64,000 nucleotides of DNA. It comes from Tricholoma matsutake (taxonomy: Eukaryota; Basidiomycota; Agaricomycetes; Agaricales; Tricholomataceae). Positions 44,987-57,440 of the stretch are shown piece after piece. The stretch is taken from positions 1,860,001 through 1,924,000 of the forward strand of contig AP026538.1 of the NCBI GenBank assembly GCA_026075535.2, written 5' to 3'. The position numbers and the translations under genes were made by a program. The stretch's first letter is position 1; every line of letters starts with the position of its first letter. Under the pieces are notes generated by a model, which did not search any database, was not told where the DNA came from, and saw only the letters and a program-made list of their open reading frames with translations.

Positions 44987-45810
44987 ATGTTATTTCATTT
45001 GTCCAAATTGCCGCTCGTGACGCTTCTAGGTGCCATTGTATACACTGCAGCGTCGCGATATGAAGGCGATTCTCAACAAATTGTTTATGATGTTGACAAC
45101 GGTAATAACGCCAGCTTTGCTTGCGTTGTGAGTTATAGTATGCTGGAAGCTTTGAAGTCTAAATCGCCTTTGATTCAACAGGCGGGTCAGGTTAACACGC
45201 TTTGGAATACAGGCGGGGTCCGAACACATATAAACCGAGCACCATACGAGGCCAACTGCGAAGGAGGACATGTCGTTTCACGCTATCTATCCTCTTTAAA
45301 TACGACAAGTCCGAAGATTCGAAACGTCGTAATCAACAGTGGCAGTTTTAACAGTATCACTGGCTTGTTGATGGTGTCAAGCTACGAATACCGGACGACA
45401 AGTGCACCCTGGCCTCTCAATCCCAACAGGGTATGCCCTGGAATTGATGATGTTACGTCGACTGATTTTGAGTATAGTGTACACGGGTGAAGACGCTGTG
45501 GAATGACGGGGGAGCAAACCTTGGCGAAAGATTAGCACAATTGGGCGTCACCCTCCCGACGGGTTTTCCCCAGCAGGGCTGGACCTCTTATCAACTGATT
45601 TCTTTCCCTAACTCAGAAGTCGAGCGACAGTGCAAGCGGTCCCTCGAGGCGCTCCAATGTCGATCAAACGCCACCGGTTCATATGTAGTCCCCGCATTCG
45701 TTGACACCACCAACCTATGCGTACGTGTTGCCATGGGCCAGAATTATTGGGCAACCTGTTTCCCCAATGGAGTTAATGCAGCGCAGGGCGGCGTTGGAAC
45801 GGCGTGTTAA
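44987..45810 (+). CDS. Small secreted cysteine-rich protein, two exons
   Basis: Exon 1 is 44987-45430 and exon 2 is 45478-45810. The 47-nt intron has GTATGC, a CTGAT branch-like word and TATAG, and removing it gives one open frame of 258 residues. ATG 44987 is chosen because it starts MLFHLSKLPLVTLLGAIVYT, a typical signal peptide with a likely cleavage after the alanines. The mature part has about eight Cys and several N-x-S/T sites, and ends GVNAAQGGVGTAC. No domain family was recognised. It could be a wall-associated, enzyme-like or effector-like protein. It has no internal stops and keeps many CpGs, unlike all surrounding DNA, so it is probably a functional host gene. Confidence 0.75.
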
Positions 45811-45859
45811 TAATTAGGTCCGGATCCCGTAGTCGTTGTCGTAGCACGGAGTCTTCGAA

Positions 45860-47430
45860 GTCTTCAGTCACTTTTATGCCATCAGGAAAATCCGACACTA
45901 ACTTATTATGCTTAATGTCTCCTTATTGCACTTAAAGTGGAAATTAAGGAAGATTAAGCAAATGGCTGTTAAGGAAATTCTGCTTAGAATAAGTAGGGTC
46001 GTTTCCTGAATTAAGCAAAATTCCCCTTATTCATGCTTATATCACTTCTTAAACTGCTTTTGGGCTCTTAGGGGGCTGCCTAGCCATGTCAATAAGGAAA
46101 CTTAAGCAGCAGTTTAAGCAAAAAAATAAGAATAATATATAAGCACATTGCTGACTACAGTTTCATCCCTGCTCCCGTCGTTCCCATGTGTTTACCCAAC
46201 CCCCACTCGACACCCCTTTTCACTGTCCTAAATGTTCCCCTTCGCCCCCAATCATTGCTGCTCCCCCATCATCATGGCGGCCTTGTCATCGTCGTCATTC
46301 CACCCGCGATCCACCCGAGCAGTTGCTCGCGAGGCTGGTGGCTGGTGGCATGCTGTTCGTTGTTATGGTGTCCTGGTTGGGTGTTGTGCCATCTCAATGC
46401 TACAAAGCAAAAAACCCCGTCTCGCTGTGAGGGAGATGACGGGTGAGGGGTGGCGGCATTCTGAACTTCGGCAACCCTACTCGCATCATGGTACCTGCTA
46501 TGGCGGGTGCTGCTGTCATGTCACCCCATCATCCTTGTGGCCTTCCTCGTGGGCATATGGTCGTCTACCACCTAACCACCCCACAAACAGGGGCTCGTAG
46601 CAGTAGTGGGGGTTGATCAGGGGGCACCCGTCATCATTGTCAATAGTAAAATCACTACCTAAAATTTTTGTTGTTAGCCACAAGGAAATGAAATTAGAAA
46701 AGGGGAAAGAAAAAAAACTCGCCTTTTGATGTTTTTTTTTCGGCCCCATCACCGTTCTCTTCCTCCTTGCCACATGCATCATTCGTACCCCTCTCCATCC
46801 CAGTCCCCTGGCATTGTCGTCCCATCTTGTTGCTCCCCGTTTGTGCCCCGTGAGCAGTTGTTTGCTGCGGTGGTTAGAGGTGCTGTGGTAGTGGTTTGTT
46901 GTTCATCATTGTCATCCTCTCCCCCTCGTGTTTCATCTTCATCTTTGTCATTCGTCCCTCCATCCACCCTCTGAGCAGGGGTCGCAGCGGTGGGTTCTCC
47001 TGGTCCCATCCTGGGTCGTTGTCCTAGGCGTGGGTGTCTTGGCGCCATCTCATTGTTACAACATACATAGAATATGAATCTTGCTTGCAGTCACTAGTGG
47101 CTCTGGCTGGCATGGATATGGTGGTGTAGAGGTGTGGAGCGGAAGCGGTGGATTGAACACAAACAACATGTGACATCAGTGATGCTGAGTTTGAATTTCC
47201 ATTTTTGGGAAATGCCAAGAGGGACTTGGAAGATAATTCGAAAAAGTCCTTAAGGCCTTAAGGGATTACATGCTCCTTACAGCCTTAATTTGCTTACATG
47301 TTGCTTATACCGCTTGGTTCATTATGTCTGCTTAATGGTTCTCAGTTTTAAGGGAAAAAATGAACTTATTTTCCTTAATTCCCCTTAATTCCCTTAATTG
47401 GGGTTTAAGCCAAATAAGCCAAATAAGTCA
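45860..47430. mobile_element. Probable non-autonomous element with TTAAGC-rich ends
   Basis: The left (45900-46145) and right (47220-47430) segments are crowded with TTAAGC/GCTTAA and related words in both orientations. They bracket a minus-strand copy of the hairpin module, with stem-loop B forms at about 46313-46340, 46577-46606, 46842-46876 and 46964-46990. Dense subterminal motifs are typical of CACTA-like transposons. The Plavaka-type element at 51.5 kb has similar CTAAGC-rich ends. Exact termini were not found. Confidence 0.4.
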
Positions 47431-48323
47431 ATCCTTGATTTTGCTGATGTGTAACATCTCACTTCGCTCTTGTGACTTACCTTTGTACATGATGATCCAT
47501 TTTTTCCCCCTGACATCGTTCCCCCTACTTATCAACTGGGATTACTTCTCGGTCCTCAGTACCTTTAAACAAATTGTTGTTGGTTGAAGTAATTAAAAAA
47601 CACTTCTGCCATTGAAGTTCTAGTTAACAAATTGGAAGATGTTAAACATGTACAAATATTGGTTTGCGCATAGTGTCATTAGATTCAATAGTAAAAAGTC
47701 GAGATATTTGATGATTCGTCGCAAGGGGGTGCCAGCATCAAAAAAAAAGACCTGGGGTCAATTTTTTTTGTTAAGGTGGACTAACTAACTTACATAATCA
47801 GGAACATATCTAAATAAGGAAATATGACATCATCGTCATTGGCACTTTCCCCCGTGTCCTTGCCTGGATGCCTCACAAGCCATGCACAACCAATTCATCA
47901 GCAAACCCACTCCCTCTGCACAGCTCTGCATAGCCACCTGCAGACAGCCATAGTGCCACAGACACCACAGCATGGGTCTATGTGGTGCACAGTGCTGCAC
48001 AGACCACCTTACATCTATGCAGCTCTGTGCAGTTCTGTGCAATTTTGGGGTTATCTATACAGGTCTCCCTGGTCACTGTACATTGTAAGCTCATGGCTGT
48101 TAATGCTTTGAATTGTAACTGAAGCAGATGGAAATACAAGAAAAAGAATGTAATTCAGACTATCAAATACTCCAACACTGCGCTGACCCCTGGGTTATGT
48201 TTTTATGGTATAACATGTATTCTATGTGAGAGTGCTATGACTATTTTTCTGCTGTGCTTGGCACCCCAAACTACCATCTCCCATCCAAAAACTATTCTCA
48301 TCAATTAACAAGTACAGACTCCA

Positions 48324-49142
48324 TGTTATGATTTGTCATAACCCATGACGACCAGACATACACCGGCAAGGCCAGGTACTTTAATTTTTCCATTCGACTC
48401 GACCCACCTCCGATGGGAGACACCTTGACGCATGGTGACTCCATGCACCTGAACCCACTCCCATGCATGCTGCAATACGACAGCCCTCTGACTTAAGGTC
48501 TGTAACGTCGGACACTCATGATTGACATGCTGCATTGCAGCATGTCCTTGACACCGGATCCTTGACATCGGATCTGTGACATCGGACGCCTCATGCAAGG
48601 CATGAGGCTATTCTCTTATTGTTCTCTGATATGCTGCGCCGCAGCACTCCTTGACATCGGACGCCTCATGCGGGGCATGAGGCCTATTGTCTCTATTGTT
48701 CTTGTCTATATTTACCTGATAAGCATCTCACCTTCCGATTGGACGATAGGTAGTCCTGGAACAGTATATAAGCTGTAGCTACACTCTGTGTATTCTCCAG
48801 CTTGACCTAATTCAACCAACGGTCTTAGACTCAACCAGAACACTCGACAACTAAGGAAGTCCCTTAGTTGTGAGACACTCGAACTCGACAGCTTAGGAAG
48901 CCCCTAGCTGTGATAACCCGAACTCAACAGTTGGAAAGCCTCCAACTGTGATACACAAACGAACGGTCTACTCAGAAAGCCTCTGAGTACGGATAGCCGT
49001 GACTACTTGAGAAAGTACCCAAGTGAAGGCAGGAAGCCTGATACACTAGGAAAGTCTCCTAGTGTGATACCAATACAGTTGGAAAGCCTCCAACTGTAAA
49101 CACACAAAGTCGAGGCTGAGTTAAAGACCTATAGTCTTAACA
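48324..49142 (+). repeat. Solo LTR of the Gypsy-1 family (819 bp)
   Basis: It starts TGTTATGATTTG and ends GTCTTAACA, with identical 5-bp duplications CTCCA at 48319-48323 and 49143-49147. It aligns with 7505-8108. It is longer because of a duplicated stretch (about 48525-48690) containing palindromes at 48526-48544, 48588-48608, 48632-48646 and 48663-48683. It keeps more CpGs than the Gypsy-1 copy, so it looks younger. Confidence 0.93.
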
Positions 49143-49147
49143 CTCCA

Positions 49148-49930
49148 CCACATGACCATCAACTGAAAGAGAGGAAAATAATTAGTCGTTGGAATAGAAG
49201 GAGACAGGGAATTTTTTGACTTATGAGTAGTGGTCGGGAGTGATTTTAAGCCAACAGAGAAAAGGATTCTGCAAGATGGATGTCATTGACCAAGCCAAAC
49301 AATACAAAATGGCGCACTCACCCATGTTTCAGGGATCCTGTGAAGCCTACCTGCTGGTGGACTGACCACTCCCAAGCTCCAGCTATGCAACTACCATCTG
49401 AAAAAGGGGGAAATTGTTAGCACTCAACCATGAAAGACATGAGACAGAATCAGAATTTACCCAGTGAGGTCAACCATAGCACAGCATGTTTCAAGTGAAG
49501 GGAAAAAAGATCCTGAGATTAAGATTAGCAAAGCTCGATGGTATAGAACAGATACACTCACATGCTGGAGGAACCCAAACCCAACTTGGGGCTACTGATA
49601 CTGTTATTGCTAGACTGAACTGATCTCCTCTAGGAAATCTACTCCAACTGTAAGTATGGGGACCAGGCAGTTAGTGGGGCATTCATCAGGTGGGAAGTGG
49701 CTTCGAGAGAAGGGACATTAGGAGAGGGTGGGAAGAAGGCAGCAAAAATTAATGAAGTGGATTTGAAGTGGAGATTTTTGTGATCAGATGCATCATCACA
49801 TCATGCGGCTGTCCAAAGACAACATTCAAGTTTGCAAATGATACCTCCATGCTGCAAATCCAGCAGTCAAACTAGCTGGTGGTGCAGTATGTTGGGCTGT
49901 ACTCTTTGTTGGTTCTCAGATACTTGAACC
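49148..49930. other. Non-coding stretch
   Basis: No gene, RNA or repeat was recognised. Confidence 0.4.
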
Positions 49931-50129
49931 TATGTTGAAAACTGGATTTGAACTTTGTTTGCAGTATAAACCAATGTGGGTGATGGAGCAATGGCACAAG
50001 GAACTAGACAAGGCACAAGAAAATGTGCAGGAGAAGAGGGCATCAGTGTGCCTCACCACCACCTCACCTCTAACCACTATGACACCTACTCTATCCACCA
50101 TGAAGCACCTGAGTACAGCTGAACAAACA

Positions 50130-50660
50130 TAAACAGGCCTGAACGATGCCAGTCATCATTTGGGTGCTTGGTAAGTTTGTTTTAATATTCCTTCTTTTTT
50201 CAACCAACAACAAAATCTATTAGTTTCTTTATTAGGTTGTTAATTACTTGTAACAATGAGGCCTGAACCAACCACACACCCTACCTGTGCCCTACCCACT
50301 GCTGTGAGCATCTGCTCGCAGAGTAGTAATGGGTCCTGTTTCTGCACAACAATGGCCATGACATACCAGTGACAAGGGGATGACACCAGCGTGGGACAAC
50401 ATACCAGCATGGGACAACACACCAACATCAGATGACACACCACTGGGGGAGGGAATCAACACACTGGTGGGAGAACTAATGCACCAGGGGGACAACTGCA
50501 TTGGCAGGGGGGAGGCAACAATGACAACAGCAGGGGAGGCAATGATGACACCAGCAGGGTAGGGAATTGACGCACCAGCAGAGATGACACACCAGTAGGG
50601 GAGGCAACAATGACACCAGCAGGGGACAACAACAACACACCAGTGACAAGGGGACAACAC
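50130..50660 (+). repeat. Hairpin module copy and CACCAGCAGGGG-rich minisatellite-like DNA
   Basis: Stem-loop A is at about 50132-50165, the GTAAGTTTGTTTTAA donor-like word at about 50171, and stem-loop B at about 50298-50325. These are followed by irregular repeats of GACACACCAGCA and GGGGAGGCAACAATGAC-type words. Confidence 0.5.
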
Positions 50661-51940
50661 CAGCATGAGATGAACCTATGATGGCTTGTGTCATGTATCT
50701 ATAGAACAAAAGGATGGGTAGGTTAAGCTACATGCCTATCAAGTGTACTGTGGTCATGAAAATTGTACTTGCCTTCAACATAGTTTGATTAGTGTAGCTG
50801 ATTCATTTAATGTTCAAATGATGCATGCAAGCTGTTCAGTGACCAATAACTTGAAAATCAGGGTTTGCAATGTAAGCTCACAAATTGTTCCAACGTTGGA
50901 GTCTTGTATGAAACTTGAATGAAAGAAATAGATAGCAATGACTGTATATATCCACATAGTACTGTACAAATAGCCCAGTTCTGTGTGTAGCTGGACAGCC
51001 CATCATGAGATCTGCACAGAGCTGCACAGAGCTATGCAGTTGCCATGGTCTCTGTGAGTCTCTGTGGGGCTCTATGCAAATCTATGAGAATCTATGCTGT
51101 GCTATGGTTTTGATCAACATCTGTGAGAGAAATAAGGGTTTGCTGATGTTTCATGGCTCTTGCTCCAATCCAACACACTGGAGGTGATACTAGATGTGTA
51201 CTGTGAGTCTAGAAAGCACCCATGAGATATGTACTTACCCATTGAGTCTCACAGCCAGCTTGTTTGCATTTGATGACCCCACTCAGTGAACTGTTGAGGA
51301 CTGATCTGCATAGACACCCATTCAATGTGTCCACCAGTTCTTTTACACCTTGGCCACCCCAATTCCTTGGGAATTTCAGAATCAACTTTGGTTCCCAGTG
51401 CATGATTTACCACATTGGATGACATCATGCCCACATCAGGAAAATTCAAGATTTACTTATGGGTACTTAGCATGGCTTAGTGTGGCTCAACATCATTTCT
51501 AAGTAATGCTAAGCTGGGGGTCATTAAGCACAACTGGGCTTAGGCTAAGCCAAGTCCTCCCATGAATTGGCTTATTGTTTGGCTTACTGTGAGCCCAGAT
51601 TTTAGAAATATTTTGACTTGGTCAGTAAGTAAAATTCCTAAGTAAAATAAGCACATTAAGCCCAATAACCAAGTGTTCTAAGCATTCAAAAGGCTATATT
51701 GGGCAGTCCGAGGATGGTATAAGACATGCTAAGTGTGCTAAGTTAAGCATAAGCAGTCTAAGTAAGCCAGACAAGTATGGTAAGCCAGAGTTGAATCTGA
51801 CAATGTGATTGGGGTGGATCATGATAAGGAAACAAGCATAAGGAGGGGGAGGCTAGGGCATAGTGAATGAGAGCAGCATGGGATCTTTCTACATGGTATA
51901 TACAGCAACAGGTGAAGGTGGCATCCCAGATTCTAAATGG

Positions 51941-53526
51941 TCATGTTAGTGATGTTGCAAAAGGGTAAAACAACTTACAATTGCCATCGTCATCAGAGAT
52001 AACAAGGAGGCATGCCTGCTCATCATTGTCATTAATCTTGATGACTTTGGTAGCCTCAGTCATCTTGCTGCAAGCACAATTTGACTTGAGGTTCATGAAT
52101 GGTTGGGCTTCTTGAATAATTTCATCAAACTTGACCTTCGTGAGCAATCGCACCAACGTGGTGTAAGAGCGGGTGGCCTTGCCCCATGCAGCATCATTGA
52201 AACCTGTCTGGTGCCTTGACTCCTTGCTGGTGAAGTAATTGAGAGTGCAAGGGAGTGTTATTGTTTTGCCTTTGCTGGCAACTGCAATTGTCAATGTCCC
52301 TGTAGTGATTAACATTAGTGCTCACTCCACCTATCATTGATCAGAAAAACTCTGCAGGCACAATAAAAAGTCATACTGAGGCAGCAGCCAAGCCCAATGC
52401 ACCAACCACACAGGGGGTAGGCTTGTCATGGAGACCAGGAACCCACACAGAACCATCAATAGCAGAGAGATGAGCAGCAAATTTCTGGAGAATGAAGGGG
52501 CTATGAAAGAGCCCCCTCCATTTCTGAGAGTTATTAGACACATGTACAACAAGGGTAATAATCAGCATGACAGACCTTTTTGTTTTTGTTGTCAGTGTTT
52601 TGGTACAAAAAGTGAAGATCTTTGAGGTAATACTTGGCGAATTCCATGTGTTCTTCATCAGAGCAGAGTCTTGTAAGTCTTCATGGGAATCACAGAACAT
52701 GAGGATTGCTGCAATGCCAGTGGATCCAATAGCATTCTGCCACAAGTTGGCAAGGCGTTGAACCCTCTGAAAATCTGTTGTGATGTAAATCACTCTAGAA
52801 GCAAGTTGATCACGTACCTTCTTATGGACAGTGGTGGATGCTGTCACCTCATACTCATAGGTACTTGTTGCATCCCAGATCTTCTGCATTATGAGAACTG
52901 ACTGCTTGACTAGTACATCCCAAGGGTCCATGGTTTGGCTGATGAAGGCCATATACATTGTGATGAATGTATGGCAGAACCACTGCACATTGATTCCAGT
53001 CTGGAAGCTCTTCATTATGAGGTCTTTTAGATGTTGTTTTGGCAGCTTTCGAGGATTTTTGGACTACGAGTTGCTAATTGCAATGGTTAGATCATCATAC
53101 TAAATTGAAGGGTTCATGCACCTCACTTGTAACATGCTTCTTACCCTTGGGAGGGCTGGTAATCACAGCATCCCATTCCTCTCCTCCCATCTGATCATTG
53201 TCGGAGAGATCACCATTGTCATGCAAATGGATCAGGGTCACTGGTTCAGCTTTTACCTTATGCAACTTGAATGTTTGGTGGCTGATTATCTTGACATTGT
53301 CAGTGAGGACAGAGGGAGCTGACAAGTGACTAGCACCACTTGTAAGTGAGGGTGTGGCAGACATAGTATGGCTAGCAATGGAGTTAGCTGCCCATGAAGT
53401 AGGTTTACCCTTGGGGACTGCCAAACTCCACTCCTTGATTGCATCACTGCATTTCCTCTTATTTTGGGGGGTGTCACTGAGCATCCAATAGAAAAGTGTT
53501 GAATGATCAAGTGTCAGCAACGTCAT
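51941..53526 (-). pseudogene. Companion gene of the Plavaka-type element, multi-exon, function unknown
   Basis: It starts at 53526 (MTLLTLDHSTLFYW). Introns fit at 53064-53100, 52524-52575 (GTCTGT to CTCAG, 52 nt), 52331-52376 (46 nt, branch CTGAT) and 51933-51978 (46 nt, GTAAGT, branch CTAAC). After splicing the text runs through YMAFISQTMDPWDVL, NLWQNAIGSTGIAAILMF, WRGLFHSPFILQKFAAHLSA, GLHDKPTP and QTGFNDAAWGKATR. From memory, this matches a protein that recurs in many copies in Agaricomycete genomes and has no assigned function. One TGA at an Arg site lies near 52327. Its divergent placement beside a transposase suggests it belongs to the element. Confidence 0.65.
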
Positions 53527-53841
53527 GTGTATGAAGTGTAAGTGAGTGAATTACCTCATCAGATTGTTGTCTGCCTTCTGTTGCAAACATTTGGTTGACT
53601 CATCCAATTGTTGCATGTATAGTGCATTGATATGCACTAGATATTATCAGCTATTGCCCCCTCTCTCTTCAGCTGTGACAATGTATGACTTGACTTGGTG
53701 AATTTTTGATGTAGCATGCTGTGATCTGAGTCAGCCATTGCCCTCGTTGTGCACCCTTCTGATTTCACAATAACACATCCTCCCCATTATCTTACACTCT
53801 CCTAATGATACCTACCCAAAATCTTCAAATTCACAACACAC

Positions 53842-56800
53842 ATGTTCTTGGGTCCCCACCACCAACCATTGCATGCCCGCACTGTCCCTGGCACGTTCAC
53901 AGCAGAGGTGGATGTATCAAACACATATGAGCACATCACCAGGCTGACAAATCTGAACCTCATGAGCTTAACTGACCTGCACCACTACTGCCCATTGCAT
54001 ACTTGCCACCCCATGCACCAAGCCCCATCCCTTCCAATTACATGCCACCTCCTCCCAACTACACACCCCCACCTTCCAATTACACACTGCCACCTCCTTC
54101 TGACTATGTGCCACCACCTGCTGATTATGCACCATCACCTTTTTCTGACTATATGCCACCACCTTTGCATGGAGGGATCGACCCTGCTGCACCGGATTTG
54201 GCCACTGAAGGTGACCTGGGTTGCACACCACTTCAGGATGGCATGAGCAACCCTCAAGTTGCCCCTGCTTCATCCGTTACACATGCTTATTATTGATGGT
54301 GAGTTGATGTTGTTTTGGTTATGTGCTAACAATAACAATAAAAAACCTGATAACTGGACACCATACAATAACTGCCTCCAGTTTGAGGTCCCCAACTTTT
54401 TATTCCACCAAAATCAGATGTCTACTGGCAACATCGATCTCCTCCTCAGCCTCTGGGCTGCATCTCTGGCCATCCACGGCAATGAACCACCATTTTCAAA
54501 GACTACAGAGCTCTACAACACTATTGACTCAACTCCTCTTGGTGACGTAACATGGGAATCATTCACCTTACAGTATAATGGGCCCCAGCTTGTCAAAAAC
54601 ACCCCACCCGCACCGTGGATGCAGGCAGAGTACAATGTTTGGTTTCGGAATCCTCACACCTTGGTCCACAACCTCTTGTCCAATCCCAACTTTAAATCTG
54701 GTTTTGATTACATGCCATATCAAGAGCATATGACTACTGGCATTCATCGCTTCCAAGACTTCATGTCTGGGAATTGGGCTTGGAACCAAGTGGTAGGTCT
54801 TCCTGGTGCAGTCCCTGTGGCATCGTAGTATTGACTCTCATAACATTAGGATATTATTGCTGAGGATCCCCAGACCCATGGCTCTGTGTTTTGCCCTATT
54901 ATCCTCAGTAGTGATAAAACTACTGTTTCTGTTGCCACAGGACACAATGAGTACTGGCCTGTCTATCTATCTATTGGTAATATACACAACAGCATCTGGC
55001 AAGAACATTGCAATGGTGTCATGCTTCTCGGCTTCCTTGCTATCCCAAAATGTATGTGCCATATCATATTGCACTATATTTGTTACCATATGGGTATCTT
55101 TTAGCAACTCATGAATATCATGGCAATGCTAACTTTCACAAATTCCACCGTCAACTTCTACATTCATTGCTTGCTAAAATCCTTGAGTGCCTCAAACCTT
55201 TCATGATGATGCCTGAGGTCATTCATTTTCCAGATGGTCATTTCAGAAAGGTCATCTATGGGTTGGCCCATATATCACAGACTATCCTGAACAGGTGCTG
55301 CTTGCCTGTATCGTGCAAGGCTGGTGCCCAAGGCATGAGTTTCTACACAAAATTAAGATACAGATACACTGCTGGCAAACTTTTTCAGGTGTATGATGCC
55401 TGTTACTGATCTGGACTCTGATAAGCTGTAAGAGTGCCTCTTACATCAGCATTTCATTATCACATGTTATTCTGTTGGTATATAGTCTACACTTCGAGTA
55501 CTTGCACTGTATTCTAGATTCCCCCTTCAAATTATACTAAGTTCCTTATAGTTCTCATCCTCTTGAGTCTCGAGTGTTGGAAGCTTCAGTTTCCTTCCAT
55601 AAGCATGTGTGCCGCTCTCAGGCACATACTGAGCTGCTGGTCAAAACATTTGAACTTGGTGTTCTAAGGGGTTGAGTACGGAATTGTCAGAGATGTTATT
55701 GTACATGCTCCTCCTTTATATGTCATTTCTGGATCTGATAATTATCTGCAGCCATTCACTAGCACTTTTCCCTGAACAGATATTCATGAGCATCTGGCAC
55801 CCGACATACTACATCAACTAATCAAAGGTTGCTTCAAGGATCATCTCGTTATGTGGGTAACTGAATACATCAAAGTGGAATACCCAGTGGCAGAAGCACA
55901 AAAGTTACTTGACAACAGTGATCAATGGTAAGCTGTTGTTCTTAATTTATGTAGGAATAATTGCTGAATTGATTATAGCATAGCACTGGCTCCACCTTTC
56001 ACAGGGCTCATGAAGGTGCATTATTCCTTTGCATGGCTATGTGATGAAGTCTAGTATTGTATACAGGTTTACCTACCAGCAATTCAAGGCCATGTACCAG
56101 ATGAGATGGTGCAGACAATGTGCACATTCCTGGAATTTTGCTACATAGCTCAGTGTGATGTACATGACACAGATAGTCTTGCAGCATTGGATGTTGCCCT
56201 TCAGGAGTTTCACCACCACCGTGAAATCTTTCATACAAGTGGTATTCACACTAATGGCTTCAATCTTCCAAGACAACACTCACTTATTCATTACATGAAA
56301 CTCATTCACGCCTTTGGAGCACCAAATGGTCTTTGTGCTTCTATTACAGAATTTAAGCATATCAAGGCTGTGAAGGAGCCATGGTGGCACTCAAGTCATT
56401 TTGAAGTACTTAGCCAAATGCTCCTCACTAACCAGCATCTCAATAAGCTTGCTGCTGCTCACCCATGGGATGCTGCAGGGCACATGTTTAATGGCAGCTT
56501 GGGAACAAATTCTACGTAGGTACCTCTGTTTTCATGCCAATAATCTTCTAGATTAATTTATATGAACAGGAACAGATGGAGCAAATCCTGAACCTGATAT
56601 ACAACATAATCCTTCTGATGGTAGTCTTAATGACAACATCAACAATACAAACAACAAAATTAACAGCAACGGCGACTGTGGTGACAATGATGGGGATGCA
56701 GTTGATGGTCCCACTGTGGAGGCCTATGTGGACCTTGCAAAGATGGCATGTAAGTACTACTTGACTAGGTACTTGTGATATGCATACCTACATTCACAGT

Positions 56801-57440
56801 GTCCAAAGTTTACCCTGAAGATATTGCTGTTGAAATTGAACAACGTGAGTTTCCCAATCTCATCCAGTGATTTATCTACAACCAGCAGCATTCCAATGAC
56901 ATCTCCAATGCCAGTATCTTGGACCTCCCTATGTTCTATGGCAAGATAACCATCTACTCCTCTGCCATCGCAACATTCCATGCACCTAGTGACATCTCAG
57001 GAATTGGTGGCATGCATCGTGAATCTATTCATGCAACCAAATCTTGGAGAAATGGACCTGGTCGTTATGACACAATCTTTGTCAACAGTGACTCATCAAT
57101 GGAAGGGATGTGAGGTCTTGATGTTGCTGGTGTGCAACTTTTTTTTTCATTTTCTCATGATGGCATCAAATATCCTTGACACTTGTGCACTAGTGCATTG
57201 GTTCTCGCATGTGGGTGATGACCCCACAGGCATGTGGATAGTACAGTCAGATGGTGATGAAAGCCTCCCCTCCATTATCCACCTTGACACTGTTGTTCAT
57301 GCAGCACATCTCCTTCTGGTTTTTGGCCCAGAATATGTTTTGAGGACCCTTTCCTTTCATTCATGGACACATTAGATACCTTTGCAAGATTTTATGTCAA
57401 CAAATTTGCTGATTACCATGCATTTGAGATTGCTTCTTAA
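53842..57440 (+). pseudogene. Plavaka-like transposase, decayed, with introns
   Basis: The N-terminus (HHQPLHARTVPGTFTAEVD) is followed by a proline/tyrosine repeat (PPPSNYTLPPPSDY). Core text follows: [86 protein letters not shown] (about 55790) and RQHSLIHYMKLIHAFGAPNG (about 56270), then ITEFKHIKAVKEPWW. The C-terminus has FHAPSDISGIGGMHRESI and DDPTGMWIV and ends FEIAS with TAA at 57438. At least one intron is clear (about 56750-56803). Frame changes and stops are frequent. This order is characteristic of Plavaka-type transposases, which would cut the element out and insert it. Confidence 0.8.

Larger units (their letters stand above)
47860..51110. mobile_element. Probable element bounded by CTGCACAGAGC-rich arrays
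   Basis: The left array (about 47905-48040) and right array (about 50995-51105) carry many CTGCACAGAGC/GCTCTGTGCAG words in opposite orientation. Inside are the solo LTR 48324-49142 and one hairpin module (about 50130-50325). A short frame at 49932-50132 is not recognised. Exact ends and a target duplication were not defined. Confidence 0.35.

Noticed and set aside
46186..46600. Three overlapping plus-strand open frames
   Set aside because: They overlap the inverse copy of the hairpin module. Mutual overlap in several frames indicates biased composition, not genes.
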